Positions 35,708 through 45,908 of a stretch of 64,000 nt of DNA are shown one piece after another. The stretch is from Roridomyces roridus. Its lineage: Eukaryota; Basidiomycota; Agaricomycetes; Agaricales; Mycenaceae. Made by a program: the position numbers and the translations under genes. Below the pieces are notes generated by a model. That model was not told the DNA's origin and made no database searches. It saw only the letters and a list, made by a program, of their open reading frames with translations. Numbering within the stretch: the stretch's first letter is position 1; every line of letters begins with the position of its first letter. The DNA lies in contig JARKIF010000014.1 of NCBI GenBank assembly GCA_029378245.1, positions 434,001 through 498,000 on the forward strand. The letters run 5' to 3'.

Positions 35708-38700
35708 TTAAATAAACGCCTGCAGCGGGTGTCTATCATACACGTTCGGACCTTCGCTCAGTTCTCCGAGGTCGGGGTAGAATGGTACCAGTGCATCTGC
35801 CGCGCCAAGGTAGAGGGCGTTGTAGATACGCCAGTAGACTTCGCGGACCTTGCGAGCCGGGTGGAACAATCCCTGCAGCACATAGCTAAGCAGAATCCCG
35901 GGTCCAAGGGTCACCCGCATGGCCTCGATAGCATCCATGACCGCGCCAATCACGTGTGGCGATGTCTCGAAGCAATTGGGCCACACCAGATTCATCAGGT
36001 GCAACATCGAGTCCTCGCATCCGAGCCCAGCGACCCCCAAGGCGAGATGCTTGACGATCGTGCTCGCAGTTTGTCTGTGAACCAGATCGCGATCCGTCAG
36101 GGCGTCTTCGAGCATGGTCACAACCGAATCGCAATAGTATGCCGATTGCGGTCCGACATATTCGAAGACGAAAGATAACGCCTTGAGACAACCAGTGCGG
36201 ACATTCAGCTCGGCTGTCCGATATTCGTTCAAAATAGCTGGAATGCATGTAAAGGCTAAAAGGAGGACTTGAGTACAACCCTGACAATCAGAAGAAAACA
36301 TGACTCACGACCGCAAGTTTCCGCGACAATCGCAATGGCGACGGTACTGCACACACGACTTTGTCGTTCTTGCACACGCAGGTTGGTCAAAAGCACCGAA
36401 AGAACATCCTGGGGACCCAGACTTTTGGCGATATAGCCGAACGAGTTGACGGCCGCGCGCCTAATACCCTTCTTGTGGGCCTTGAGAAGGTCGAGCAGCT
36501 CAAAACAAATACGCATCCACTCTCTGGCAGGCACGAATTCCGCGCCACGATCAGCTGAGGCGGGGTTATCAGCACGAGGAGAATATTGGCAGCAGATAGA
36601 ACTCACCAATACGGCCGATCAAATTGATAGACGCCTCTTGCACTTTTTCGTGCCTGTTGCGGAGAATGGGAGTCATGCGAGGCACTAGGGGTTTGTCAGT
36701 TTTTCGGCGGAGTAATGGGAAAGAACACGTACAAAGGTCTTTCACGGGCGGGTTCATTTGGGTCATGCCCACAACAGTTCGCGATAGCGCCTTCGGCGGC
36801 GATGATGCTGCCGAGAGTGTCCGGATATTCCTCTCCGAGTTGTTCGAATAGAACGAGCCCCAGTTTGCTCAGCAGCTGGTCCTCCCCACACTGTTTGATA
36901 ACGATGGCGAGTCGCGTCGTCAGATCGGCGGCTTGTTGACGAACTTTGGCGCTCTTGTTGTTCAACCGCCAAAGGATCGTGGAGACAATCTGAGTCAGGT
37001 ATGGCTTAACGCGAATGCCCAAGGCATTGACGACCGTCCCGAAACCATCCAACATGACCTGGTCCTCCGTGGTCTGCTCCTGGAACGAGTAGATGATACC
37101 GTCCACAAGTCGAACCTCCAGCCGTTCGTCTATATCCGATGCCCCAAGCTTCTCGACAACCTTCGTGATCGTCTCCATCACCATCTTGCGGTACGGTTCG
37201 GCCTCGTCCTTCAACTCGTTGACCACCCTGCCCACAATCTCCGCAACACCCGCCTTCTCCGCAAGCTCGACGGTCGTTTCCACGACCTGGCGATAATTCC
37301 TCCGGTCAAGAGCCATACGTCGGACCCAGAACGACTTGAAGAAGTCGGGGAGAATGTCGTGCTTGATGTAGGACGGCGTCACACCTTCCGTTGCCGCACA
37401 TTGCTTCACAACCTTGAGCACGATCTTCTTCATCTCCTCGTCCGACGTCTGGAACTCTCGAATGAGGATAACCGTCACCTCCTTGGTGTAGTAGGAAGCG
37501 TATTCGGGGTCCATGAGCGGGATGATGAAGCCAATCGCTTTCAAGAATGCAGCCAGCCCTTTGCCACGATGGAGACGAATACCCGTCCACAGTGGCTTCA
37601 AAACGTTGTCGAATGACTCGATACCGTAGGGTGCAGCGGCTTCCGCAAGCGCCGCCAGACCCAACGCCGTCATCGTGCGGACTTTTTGCTGTTCGTCAGG
37701 AAAGACCACGAGCAATGCAGTCGACTAGATTTCGCAGGTGGGGGAGCACAGCACATCCCATCATGATGGCAATCTGCTGGACGATACGAATACCGGTGTG
37801 TCTGGCTTGCCACGACTTTTTGGAGCCGCAGACTGCCTTGAGGAAGGGGAGAAGGGACGGGATACCGAGCGCGGAGGCGACGACGGAGAAGGCCCGGGCG
37901 GTGGTGTTGCGCACGTACTCGTCGGCATGGTCAATATCCGGTCGCATGGTGGAGATCATGTGCGCAAGGCCAGCTGCCTTGGACAAATTAGAGATGATCT
38001 CCCGGCCCTCGACACGAGCATAGTAGTCTTCGTCGATGAGAAGAGGTTCAATGACGACGAGGATTTTGTGAACGTAGGGGCGCACGAGATCGTCGAGTTT
38101 GTATAGTACACGATCAATAACTTTGACAAGAAGATGACGCTCCTGGTCCTCGAGGGTACGTTCCATGAGGAGAGGGAGAATCTTGTCGAATAAGGGAGCC
38201 GCACCGAATTCGCGGGCCTTGTCAGTGATTTGGCGAAGGGCGGTTTTACGAACAGGCGGAGTGCCATTCTTGATTTTGAGAAGCAAACGCATGATTTTGC
38301 GTTCCTTCATTTCGTCGACGGAAAGCTCCGTCTCGTCCTCCTCCGTGAGAATCTTGGCGAAATACTGGGCATCCTCGGCCTTGAAGAAGGCCAGGTTACC
38401 GACACCCGGAATTTCGGTCGGGAGGTCGGGAGCGAGACCAGCCGCTGCGGCGATGGCAGCCGCATCTGAGCTTTCCTGGATCTGGAAACCGGCGGCAGCA
38501 CCAATGGGCGTAGCCATGAGTCGGCGAGGAGCGATGCTTGGAGTATAACCTGGCGGGGGAGTGACGATAGCGTAGCCGGTAGCAGGGAGGATAATGTCGA
38601 GTTCTTCGTCAGTAAGATATCTGTTGTGCTTGTCCTCTTGCATGACGCCGGGCGCGTTCATGATGATAGGCACCATGGGTAACTCGACTCCACCATTGGC

Positions 38701-39307
38701 GGCCATCGGGCGTCTGGTCCCAGCGAGAACGTTTTGGAGTTTCTCCAGGGACCGGCTTCTGCTGGCTGTAGCAGTCCCAGCGAGAGCGACGCTTCTTGGG
38801 GGCAGAGGCCTCGAGAACTTCCTTTGACCATTCGCCCGTACTCTTCTCCTCGCCCGTCTCGTCCCACCGCTGCTTCCGCTTTCTTGACGCACCGTCTTGA
38901 ATGGCTGCCTCGATAAATTCCTCGGCATCCATCGTAGACGCGGGTGGGGTCTTGTCCAAGTCCATCTTCATCTTTCCCTCCTCCCTGTCGCGCCGCTCCT
39001 TCTCTTCGATGGCGCGTTTGACCCTCTGCTCCTCCTGCTCGAGCCGGGACAAGCGCATGGCGTCCTTGTATCCGCCCTCGAGCTCCTTGCCATCTTCGCT
39101 GTCCTGGAAAGCATCTGCACTAGAGACAGCTACTCGGTCGAAGCGACGGTTGTGGTAGTCGGACTGGCGGGCTGCGATTTGGCGCTTTGAGGCCGTCTCG
39201 GCGAAGGGGTCGACATTTTCCTCCTCGGCAAGGTCAGCAAACTCCTGCAAGATCTCCCTCGGCGCAGTGAAGGAGTCGAGGAGACGCGGCGAACCTGGTG
39301 GTGACAT
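35708..39307 (-). CDS. SF3B1: Splicing factor 3b subunit 1 (SF3B1/Hsh155), three apparent frameshifts
   Basis: Scaffold of the U2 snRNP SF3b complex that clamps the branch-point helix. N-terminus [13 protein letters not shown] leads into an acidic and basic linker with U2AF-ligand motifs ([28 protein letters not shown]), then [20 protein letters not shown] and about twenty HEAT repeats, for example [58 protein letters not shown] and [18 protein letters not shown]. It ends with [20 protein letters not shown]. The lysine matching human K700 is in EQQKVRT. Three introns near the 3' end. Single-base breaks lie at about 38700-38712, 37697-37703 and 36771-36776. Length after correction is about 1,150 residues. 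Conservation across the breaks makes error likelier than decay. Confidence 0.94.
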
Positions 39308-39410
39308 TTAAGAGTCAAAAGTGGTGGCGGTAGGGTGACTAAGCCGCGAGTGTGACTAAGCCAGCCGCGAGCCCTATATAAACAGTGCTTCGATTGCCGA
39401 TGTTTTTTCA
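39308..39410 (+). promoter_or_regulatory. TATA promoter of the snoRNA host transcript
   Basis: A TATATAAA box at 39375-39382 faces right, away from SF3B1 (start 39307). Two direct copies of GTGACTAAGCC (39335-39345 and 39352-39362) sit just upstream. Transcription would begin at about 39405-39415, right before the first spliced exon of the putative host RNA. Confidence 0.55.
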
Positions 39411-39467
39411 TCCTGCTTGTCTTCCACCACCACCACCATCCCACTTGTGAGTCTCCCTTCCTCTTAT

Positions 39468-39555
39468 TTCTGTGATGAATTCTTTGCCGCCCCAGTCGTA
39501 GCTTGAGAGCTTTGACGAACGGCAGAGCACAAAGCCAAAGTGCATCTCTGATTCT
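39468..39555 (+). ncRNA. Candidate C/D-box snoRNA A (25S rRNA guide)
   Basis: C box GTGATGA at 39472-39478 and D box CTGA at 39548-39551, about 70 nt apart. After the C box, TGCCGCCCCAGTC (39485-39497) is the reverse complement of GACTGGGGCGGCA, which I recall from the conserved peptidyl-transferase-side region of fungal 25S rRNA (GGGGAGTTTGRCTGGGGCGG). The following GTAG would be a degenerate D' box, placing the 2'-O-methyl target on a G of that helix. A terminal stem is not obvious, which lowers confidence. Confidence 0.5.
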
Positions 39556-39636
39556 TTTTTTCTTTCTTCTTCATACCGCTGTGTTCTTGTGCTGACTCTC
39601 TGCCCAGGTCCTTGTGAGTCTCTCTCCCTCGTCCCC

Positions 39637-39726
39637 TCCAATGATGTGACTCTTCACACCAACTCCGAAGCCTCTGGCGATGGGGATACACATGAACAAA
39701 AATACTAAGAACAGCCAGCTGATTCT
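39637..39726 (+). ncRNA. Candidate C/D-box snoRNA B
   Basis: C box ATGATGT (39641-39647) and D box CTGA (39719-39722), with internal CTGG and CGATGGG as possible D' and C' boxes. The stretch ACTAAGAACAGCC before the D box resembles, with one mismatch, the complement of the 18S rRNA segment GGCCGTTCTTAGT; CACCAACT nearer the C box also fits the neighbouring 18S AGTTGGTG. Spacing from the D box is not ideal, so the target is tentative. Confidence 0.4.
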
Positions 39727-39849
39727 TTTCTTCTCGTCTGTCCACTTGCGTCTGTGCCGAGCTGACCGTGTTCACAGACCTCATAGTATATGTAGTTGTT
39801 CGATACAGGGAATTCATTCATAATACATTTTTTTCTGTCAGTACGTTAT

Positions 39850-41607
39850 TTAAAAGAAAGTGTCGAACATGCGTCCAAGAAAGCCTCTAGTAGGAAGTGG
39901 ACGTTCTGGGCTACCTTCCTGCTCTCCTTCCGGGGTAGACGCGGAGCTCCAGACGACTCGGCCTCGGCCGTCCGTCACAAAAGGCGGTTCGTGGTCACCG
40001 ACGTTGTCAGAGTCACTGTCCTCCAAGTCGGGCACCGGATCGGCCATCTCGCGGCGGGCCTCCATGCCTGGGTCGAATTCCAAATCAAAGGGTCTGACCG
40101 CAGGCCGTTCAATCACGCCTTCGTCCTCCAAGCCTTCATCCTCCTCCTCCCCCTCACTCTCCGACTCGGAAGAGTTACTGACAGAGGTCAACGCCGGCAT
40201 CTCGTCGTCGTCTTCGCTGTCAAACATCATAGGAAGAGGCCAGTCCTGGCTGTTAGCAGGATTGATGCGCTCCAGCGGAGGCATGTCCCCGTCATCGTCG
40301 CTCTCTCCGTCGGAATCAGAAGCAACCGTTTGGCCGGTCAAGGACTGCAAGCATCTGGTCGGCCTGAAACCATCAGCGGAGAACGCCCGAAATCCGCCGG
40401 AGCACTCACCAAACGCTCCAGCCGCCGCATCACCTGAATTTCTTCCCCCTCAGATTCGCCGTCAGGAAAGACGCGCACCGGAGGATGTAAGCCAAGGCGA
40501 GCCGTTTCGGCAAATACAGCATCTAGAGACCGGAAGATATCTGTACGATGGGCGAACAAGGGGGCAGAGTCTCGCTGTGCTGCATAACGCTAAGTTGAGT
40601 GAGTCGGGGAAACTCGTTCAAGCACACAAAGTGGCGCACGCGCATAGATACATCGACACCTTGATCAAATGTGTGCTCCGAACCGTCGGCGTTGCGATGC
40701 TGATAAAAACAGTCTTTGCCGAAAGGACAGAAGGGTCGGGAAGGTGTGGCAGCAAGCGATCGTTGGAAGTACCTGGTTAAGGTGTCAAAGGATACAGACA
40801 AAGACAAGTAGCCAAAATACCTGCAAGGGACTCTGGCCATACTGTCCATGTATCGGGCCAGCAGGCTGTCTTTCTCTTCACCGTGGGGATAAAACTTGGA
40901 GGAGGGAATTATGAACTTGGCGGGCTGGCGACACATGGGACAGAGTTTTGTGTTTCCAGCGCCCGCATCGGTCTTGTTGGCGGGATCGCGCCACTGCTTT
41001 ATGCACTGCTCGGATGTGAACAATCGGAGTTAGGGGAAAGGAGCGCCTGCGTACAGTGATGCAGAATATGTGGCTGCAGTCGTCTACAAAGTGGTTAATA
41101 GCCGAGCTGATTCATAAAGTGAGTGGCGCACTGAGGAGACCGTATGTCACGGGCTTCTCAAAGCAGATGGAGCAGAGATCATCCTCGTCGGCAATGACCT
41201 CCTTCTCCTTGCCCTTGAGCGTATGCGAGAACCAGCACTGGGCGCCCCGTTTGCAGAAACCGGCGGCAGTAGAATCTGCAGACCTTGGTGGCGTCGTAGG
41301 GAGTGAGTGGTTCCGGACCATGGAGGAACTTGCATTTCGACCCAGCAAAGCAGCCTCTGGTGAAGCAGACATCAGGTAACTCCATCAAATTTCGTCGAGC
41401 CACGTACCTCGGGGTATCGTAGTACTTACATGGTCCACGGGGTTTAGAGGTGGGTGGACGGCTCATGGGTGTCGGAGCAGGCGAATAAGCGTTAGTGGGT
41501 GTCGAAGCAGGCGAATGAGGGTTAGCCTTCTTCACGCGACGATGAGAAAGAGAAGCCTCCTTCGCGGGACGATGAGGAGGAGTGAAGAGAGATGAGATTG
41601 GGTCCAA
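39850..41607 (-). CDS. Makorin-type CCCH/RING E3 ubiquitin ligase (one frameshift)
   Basis: RING E3 ligase with RNA-binding CCCH fingers. Start MDPISSLFTPPHRPAKEASL. Finger 1 is CKYYDTPR spliced to GCFAGSKCKFLH. Finger 2 is CRFYAAGFCKRGAQCWFSH, visible only if one extra T at about 41262-41267 is removed. The RING is CSICFEKPVTYGLL, then CSHIFC and CIKQW, then CPMCRQPAKF. The makorin tail VPCRYF-QRS and CPFGKDCFYQH forms the last finger. The C-terminal 150 residues are very acidic and end GFLGRMFDTFF. The ligase shares a 73-bp divergent gap with the oxygenase gene. Its antisense strand carries a 306-codon open frame over the acidic tail, which is a shadow. Confidence 0.82.
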
Positions 41608-41680
41608 AGCACCCGAGCTGATCAGGCATCAGATGGGTCACGCGTCACGTCGTGACTGGCGCGTCGCGTTCTTTTCGACC

Positions 41681-44600
41681 ATGGATCGCGACATCTCTGC
41701 AGCCTTGAGCCGCACTCTGGCCAGTGATCTCGACTTCCAGGGCGAATTCGCATTCCACAAGACGTATTCGGACGCGCCCGAATCCATCTCTCAGCCTCCA
41801 AGACCTCGGCATCGTCGGCCTCCCACTCAGCCCAGCCGTCGCGCAGCAGGTCATCGCAAAATGTGTCCAGGCGCCCTTCGGAAAAGGAGAAAGGACTGTC
41901 GTTGACAAGGATGTACGCGACACCTGGGAAATGGACGCGCTGAAGGTCCAATTCTGCAACCCTGCATGGAACACTTTCATGGACCGCGTCATACGCGAGG
42001 TTTGCGCGACCCTGGGAGTCAACTTTGACGCCAGCAAACCGAGAGCAGAGCTGTATAAACTCCTTGTATACGAAACTGGCTCGCAGTGCGTAACTCTCCA
42101 GTTCTTTTGTTTGCGTGCTAATTCACTTTCAGTTTTCTACCCCATGTCGAGTGAGCTCTAGTACTTTGAGATGATTTTCATTTCCTCACATGAATTCTAG
42201 CTCCGAAAAAGCCAACGGAATGTTCGCGTCAATCATTGTCGTACTTCCGAGCCAGTTTGAAGGCGGCGACGCGTACACCAGCCATGCTGGCGTCAAAAGG
42301 GTGTTCAAATCGAGCAGAATTCATTCTATGAATCACACAAGTGTCCTTGCATGGTATACGGATGTTCTCCACGAAATCGTAAGTCTAGCCCTTGGAAACA
42401 GACCCATTGGCCAATTCGCACATCCAGAAACCTATTACGAGCGGATTTCGATTCGTGCTGGCTTACAACCTTGTCCACACTACTACTTCCCTTCGCCCCG
42501 CCCTCTCCTCAACCGACGGAGCCACCGCCAAGCTGCGGAAGATATTCGTATCCTGGAATTCAGATGAAAACAAGGGCCCAGATCGTTATTTCACCTTCTC
42601 GAGCACAATTACTCCATGGCAAACCTCTCCGCTAGTGCCCTCAAAGGATCCGATGCCCATATCATGGCTCTTTTAGATACGTTGGCAAAGGAGATCGGTT
42701 TCAGTCTCGGACTGGCCAATCTTGAATTAAGGCAAAGCGGAGCGGCCGACGACGACGGCCATGACCATTACCGTCGGGACAAGTACGGCTACGGAGAAGA
42801 AGATTCCGAGGACGACCAGGAGGTAGACTTTATGGAAATCTCCGACACCACGCTGGAAGTATCCAATTTTGTCGACCCAGAGGGACACCCGATAGACGAC
42901 TGCGATCTCCAGGTTGACGATGACGGTAGCCTGCAAGAAGAGATCACCGCGAATGGCGACTATGAACAAGACTACGAGGGATACATGGGCAATGTAGGCC
43001 GTTTTCTTAGCTTAGGCCATTGAACATCACTAACAATGCGTACAGGGCGCTGGCTCCTTGGAAAGATGTAGGACCCTTGAATCCAAGCTTATTTTGCGTA
43101 CCTGATAAATTTTGCAGACTACCGACACTCCGTCCTTGTTATCTGGCCGCGATGGTCCAGTCTCGGAGGCGGCAACAGTGACCGTCGCGCAATTGGGGGC
43201 CTTGAGCGTCTGCAAATGCTAGACGGCGACAAACCAACTGCCCAAGAGCTCGAGGATTTCCAGTATCTCTGCGGTTCAGTGAAATACATGACAGACGAAC
43301 AGGAGACAGCAATGGAACGGCTTTTCGGGGCTGCAGTTACTTGGAACGACGTAAACCTGTGGACTGCGGCTTGCAAAGCGTGTTGTGGCCCAGATATGTC
43401 TCTTTCCTCGTTGACAGAAGAAGATTTGCAAGATGCTTGCGCTAATTTTGGGTTCGGAGTGCTTGCGCACAGGTAGCGTGATGTTCACCAACGAAAATGG
43501 AGTCTCATTGCTTTCATTTCTAGTCTGGGTCCCGTCATTGTTGGACATAATTCAAACGTCCAGCGTCTTGAATTCATACAGAGTCTACAGGGCCTCATTG
43601 GCGCAGATGAAGACAGCAGCGAGTCGGCAGAGATTGATGCTTTTGTGACGAAGATGCGAACGGAGGTGCTCGACAATTTACGGCAATATTCGTCGGCGGA
43701 AGAGCTGAAGACCTTTACGAACGAGATCCTGACCGAAGGAGGTGCTCAGATGTTACGTGATCGGTATGGTTTTCAACGACCTACAACAGTCCGCCCACTC
43801 ATAAACACGGCCAGACTGCTACCCCAGATCGAGAAGTTGGCCACTGTTCACAATTTGGTGCATTTGGGACAGTACCTCGATTGGCTTCATGATCTCTGGA
43901 CGACAAACACAGCACCAGTCGATGATGCAGACAAAATGGCTTGTAAAGAGGTCATCACGAAGCTGCTCGAGATTATAATGCGAATGAAGGAGCTCTTCAT
44001 CCCCAAGACCACGAATGTGACCTCGGATGCTCATCGCAGCATCTATGCCAGACAGCCACCCGTCCCGGAGGGTGACCCAAGTACCGCCATCGCTCTTATC
44101 GGCCAATGTCTGGACTATGACAACCCCCAACTTGCTGTCAAACTCGTCGATCAAATATCTACTTCCGCCGTCCAGCATGCGAATGACCCCGTGAAAGGGC
44201 AGTTGGTTCCCGGTATTCTGTTATCCCTTGTTCCAGCGGCCAAGCGGATGTTTGAGACCTGTAAACCGCCACTTGAAGCTCCTGTGTCGCTGAACAAGAT
44301 GGCTGGAACTGCGATTGATACCAAGTTCCGACTTCTTGCAGGGACGGGCCTGACTGCGGTGAAGAAGGAGGATGTGGCGTGTATGCTGGATGTGGCGAAG
44401 GGGCTTGACAATGCGGGTGCGTTGCTAGAGAGGTGACTAGACTTGATTTTGCGCTGTCGAATTTTGCTGATCATGAATAGGGTGATATCTGGCCTCAAGG
44501 CGTTGCCTTGGAGCGACGAAGGTTGGGCAGCCTGTCTAGAAGAGTTCCATGGTCGGAGAACCATCGGTAGTTCCGACCTCTTCAACACCTTGGTTCCAGA

Positions 44601-45465
44601 TATGTCCAAGACCTATGCTGACAAGGTGGCTTTGCAACGATCGGCAGGCTACTATGGTAGTAGCGCACATCTGTCCATCGAGCAACTGTCGCCGATCATG
44701 AAGCTCTGCTACGAGACGGGTGGTGCTGAAGTGTTTTCGACGCTTATGGGGCGTGTATTGGGTTCGACGATGCCAGTGGAGAGCCATCTTGTCCCCCTCA
44801 TCCTGATCTTGAAGGAGATGGCCGGCAAGTATAGGGTCGACCTGGCTGTCGCGCCATTCGCATCGCCTATCCGCGACATTGTCTCAAAGTGGATGGCGGT
44901 TGTGCTCGGAAAAAAACCGAAACTCGAGCAGGTGAAGCAGTATGCGGAAGAAGTCAAGAAGATCCGCTGCAGTTGCGCGCATTGCTTGCAGGTGGTGCGA
45001 TTCCTGCAGTCGCCCGACCAAGAATCGTCTACGCTTTCTCGCATCGGCGCTAATGCAGTCAAACATGTGATCGGACTGCAGGTTGGTAGAATGGGCAGGT
45101 TCGTCCAGTACGAGACAGTCCGAACGACTCCGCAAAGCTTGAAGGTGTGTTTTGAATCTCGACAATGTAGCAGCACTAACCATGTGAACCATAGGTTCAG
45201 AAGAATGCCGAGATTGTCCGCGCATCCAGGTGGAAAGGGCTCTTGGCAAAGGGTCGTCAAGTTTTACAGTCGATTGGAGATGATCCAACACTGAGAAATA
45301 TCTGGGGCAACGCGTACGTTTCGGCGTTGGGCCCGCTTCTGACCAAGGAGCAGTTGGAGTATGCACAGCATCCAGTCTGCAGGATCGTCGAAACCACTAG
45401 TTCCAATGAAGAGAAAGGCGGCTCCGGTGGACCCGCGGGACATCATCGAGATTGATTCGGACTAA
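41681..45465 (+). CDS. 2OG-Fe(II) oxygenase with long C-terminal extension (frameshifted)
   Basis: Prolyl-4-hydroxylase-like dioxygenase of a type expanded in mushrooms. Start MDRDISAALSRTLASDLDFQ. The catalytic core reads RAELYKLLVYETGSHFLPHV then DSEKANGMFASIIVVLPSQF; HVD supplies two iron ligands, and VLHEI then KPITSGFRFVLAYNLV supplies the distal His and the Arg that binds oxoglutarate. An acidic segment and about 800 more residues, mostly helical, follow and end KRKAAPVDPRDIIEIDSD. Apparent single-base breaks lie at 41777, 42589-42593 and 45376-45382. I find no domain in the extension. It could be two genes, but no promoter-sized gap or terminator separates them. Confidence 0.7.
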
Positions 45466-45849
45466 TGGTACTAGTACGTCTGGAATATTTCGATTCTCGT
45501 GCAATGTTCATTCAGCCACAGATCTGTCCATGTATTATATTCCAATTTATTGGACTGTTCCTCTCGCGATTAAACCTGCGCTTGAAGGAGGGCGGAGGGG
45601 CGGGGATTGGGGCGGGACGCGGTCTCTTCTATTTAGAATATGGTAATCATCCCGTAATAATCGAGAAGCAGATATGTACTATGTCACCGCGTCATCATGG
45701 TCGAAAAGTTGGAGTTGGGACGGACGCGAGTCTTGCTCTATGGTTCGGGGAGGCCGGGGACCTACGCCATCGAGCTCTCGTATTGAGGTGGAAAGGCCGA
45801 TGGATGGAGTCGGGTGCCTGTCTATTAACAATTCCCCGATTTGGCAGAC

Positions 45850-45857
45850 TATTTATA
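45850..45857 (+). promoter_or_regulatory. TATA-like box of GDB1
   Basis: TATTTATA 52 bp upstream of the GDB1 ATG at 45909, inside a 443-bp gap that otherwise shows no gene. Confidence 0.4.
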
Positions 45858-45908
45858 CGCATTGACGCGTCCTTCCTTCTCTCTCTTGTACCACCACCTT
45901 CTGCCACC

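Larger units (their letters stand above)
39410..39800 (+). ncRNA. Putative non-coding snoRNA host gene
   Basis: No sensible ORF lies here, but splice signals do. Intron 1 runs from GTGAGTCT at 39447 to CCCAG at 39607, and intron 2 from GTGAGTCT at 39614 to TTCACAG at 39777. The exon between them is only about 6 nt under this reading. Each intron is about 160 nt, three times the local norm, and each holds a C/D-box snoRNA candidate. Pyrimidine-rich sequence surrounds both. The host RNA would be spliced and discarded, as in known snoRNA hosts. Confidence 0.5.

Noticed and set aside
39860..40780. 306-codon plus-strand open frame, Ser-rich
   Set aside because: It is the antisense image of the acidic makorin tail, whose own strand has RING and CCCH motifs.
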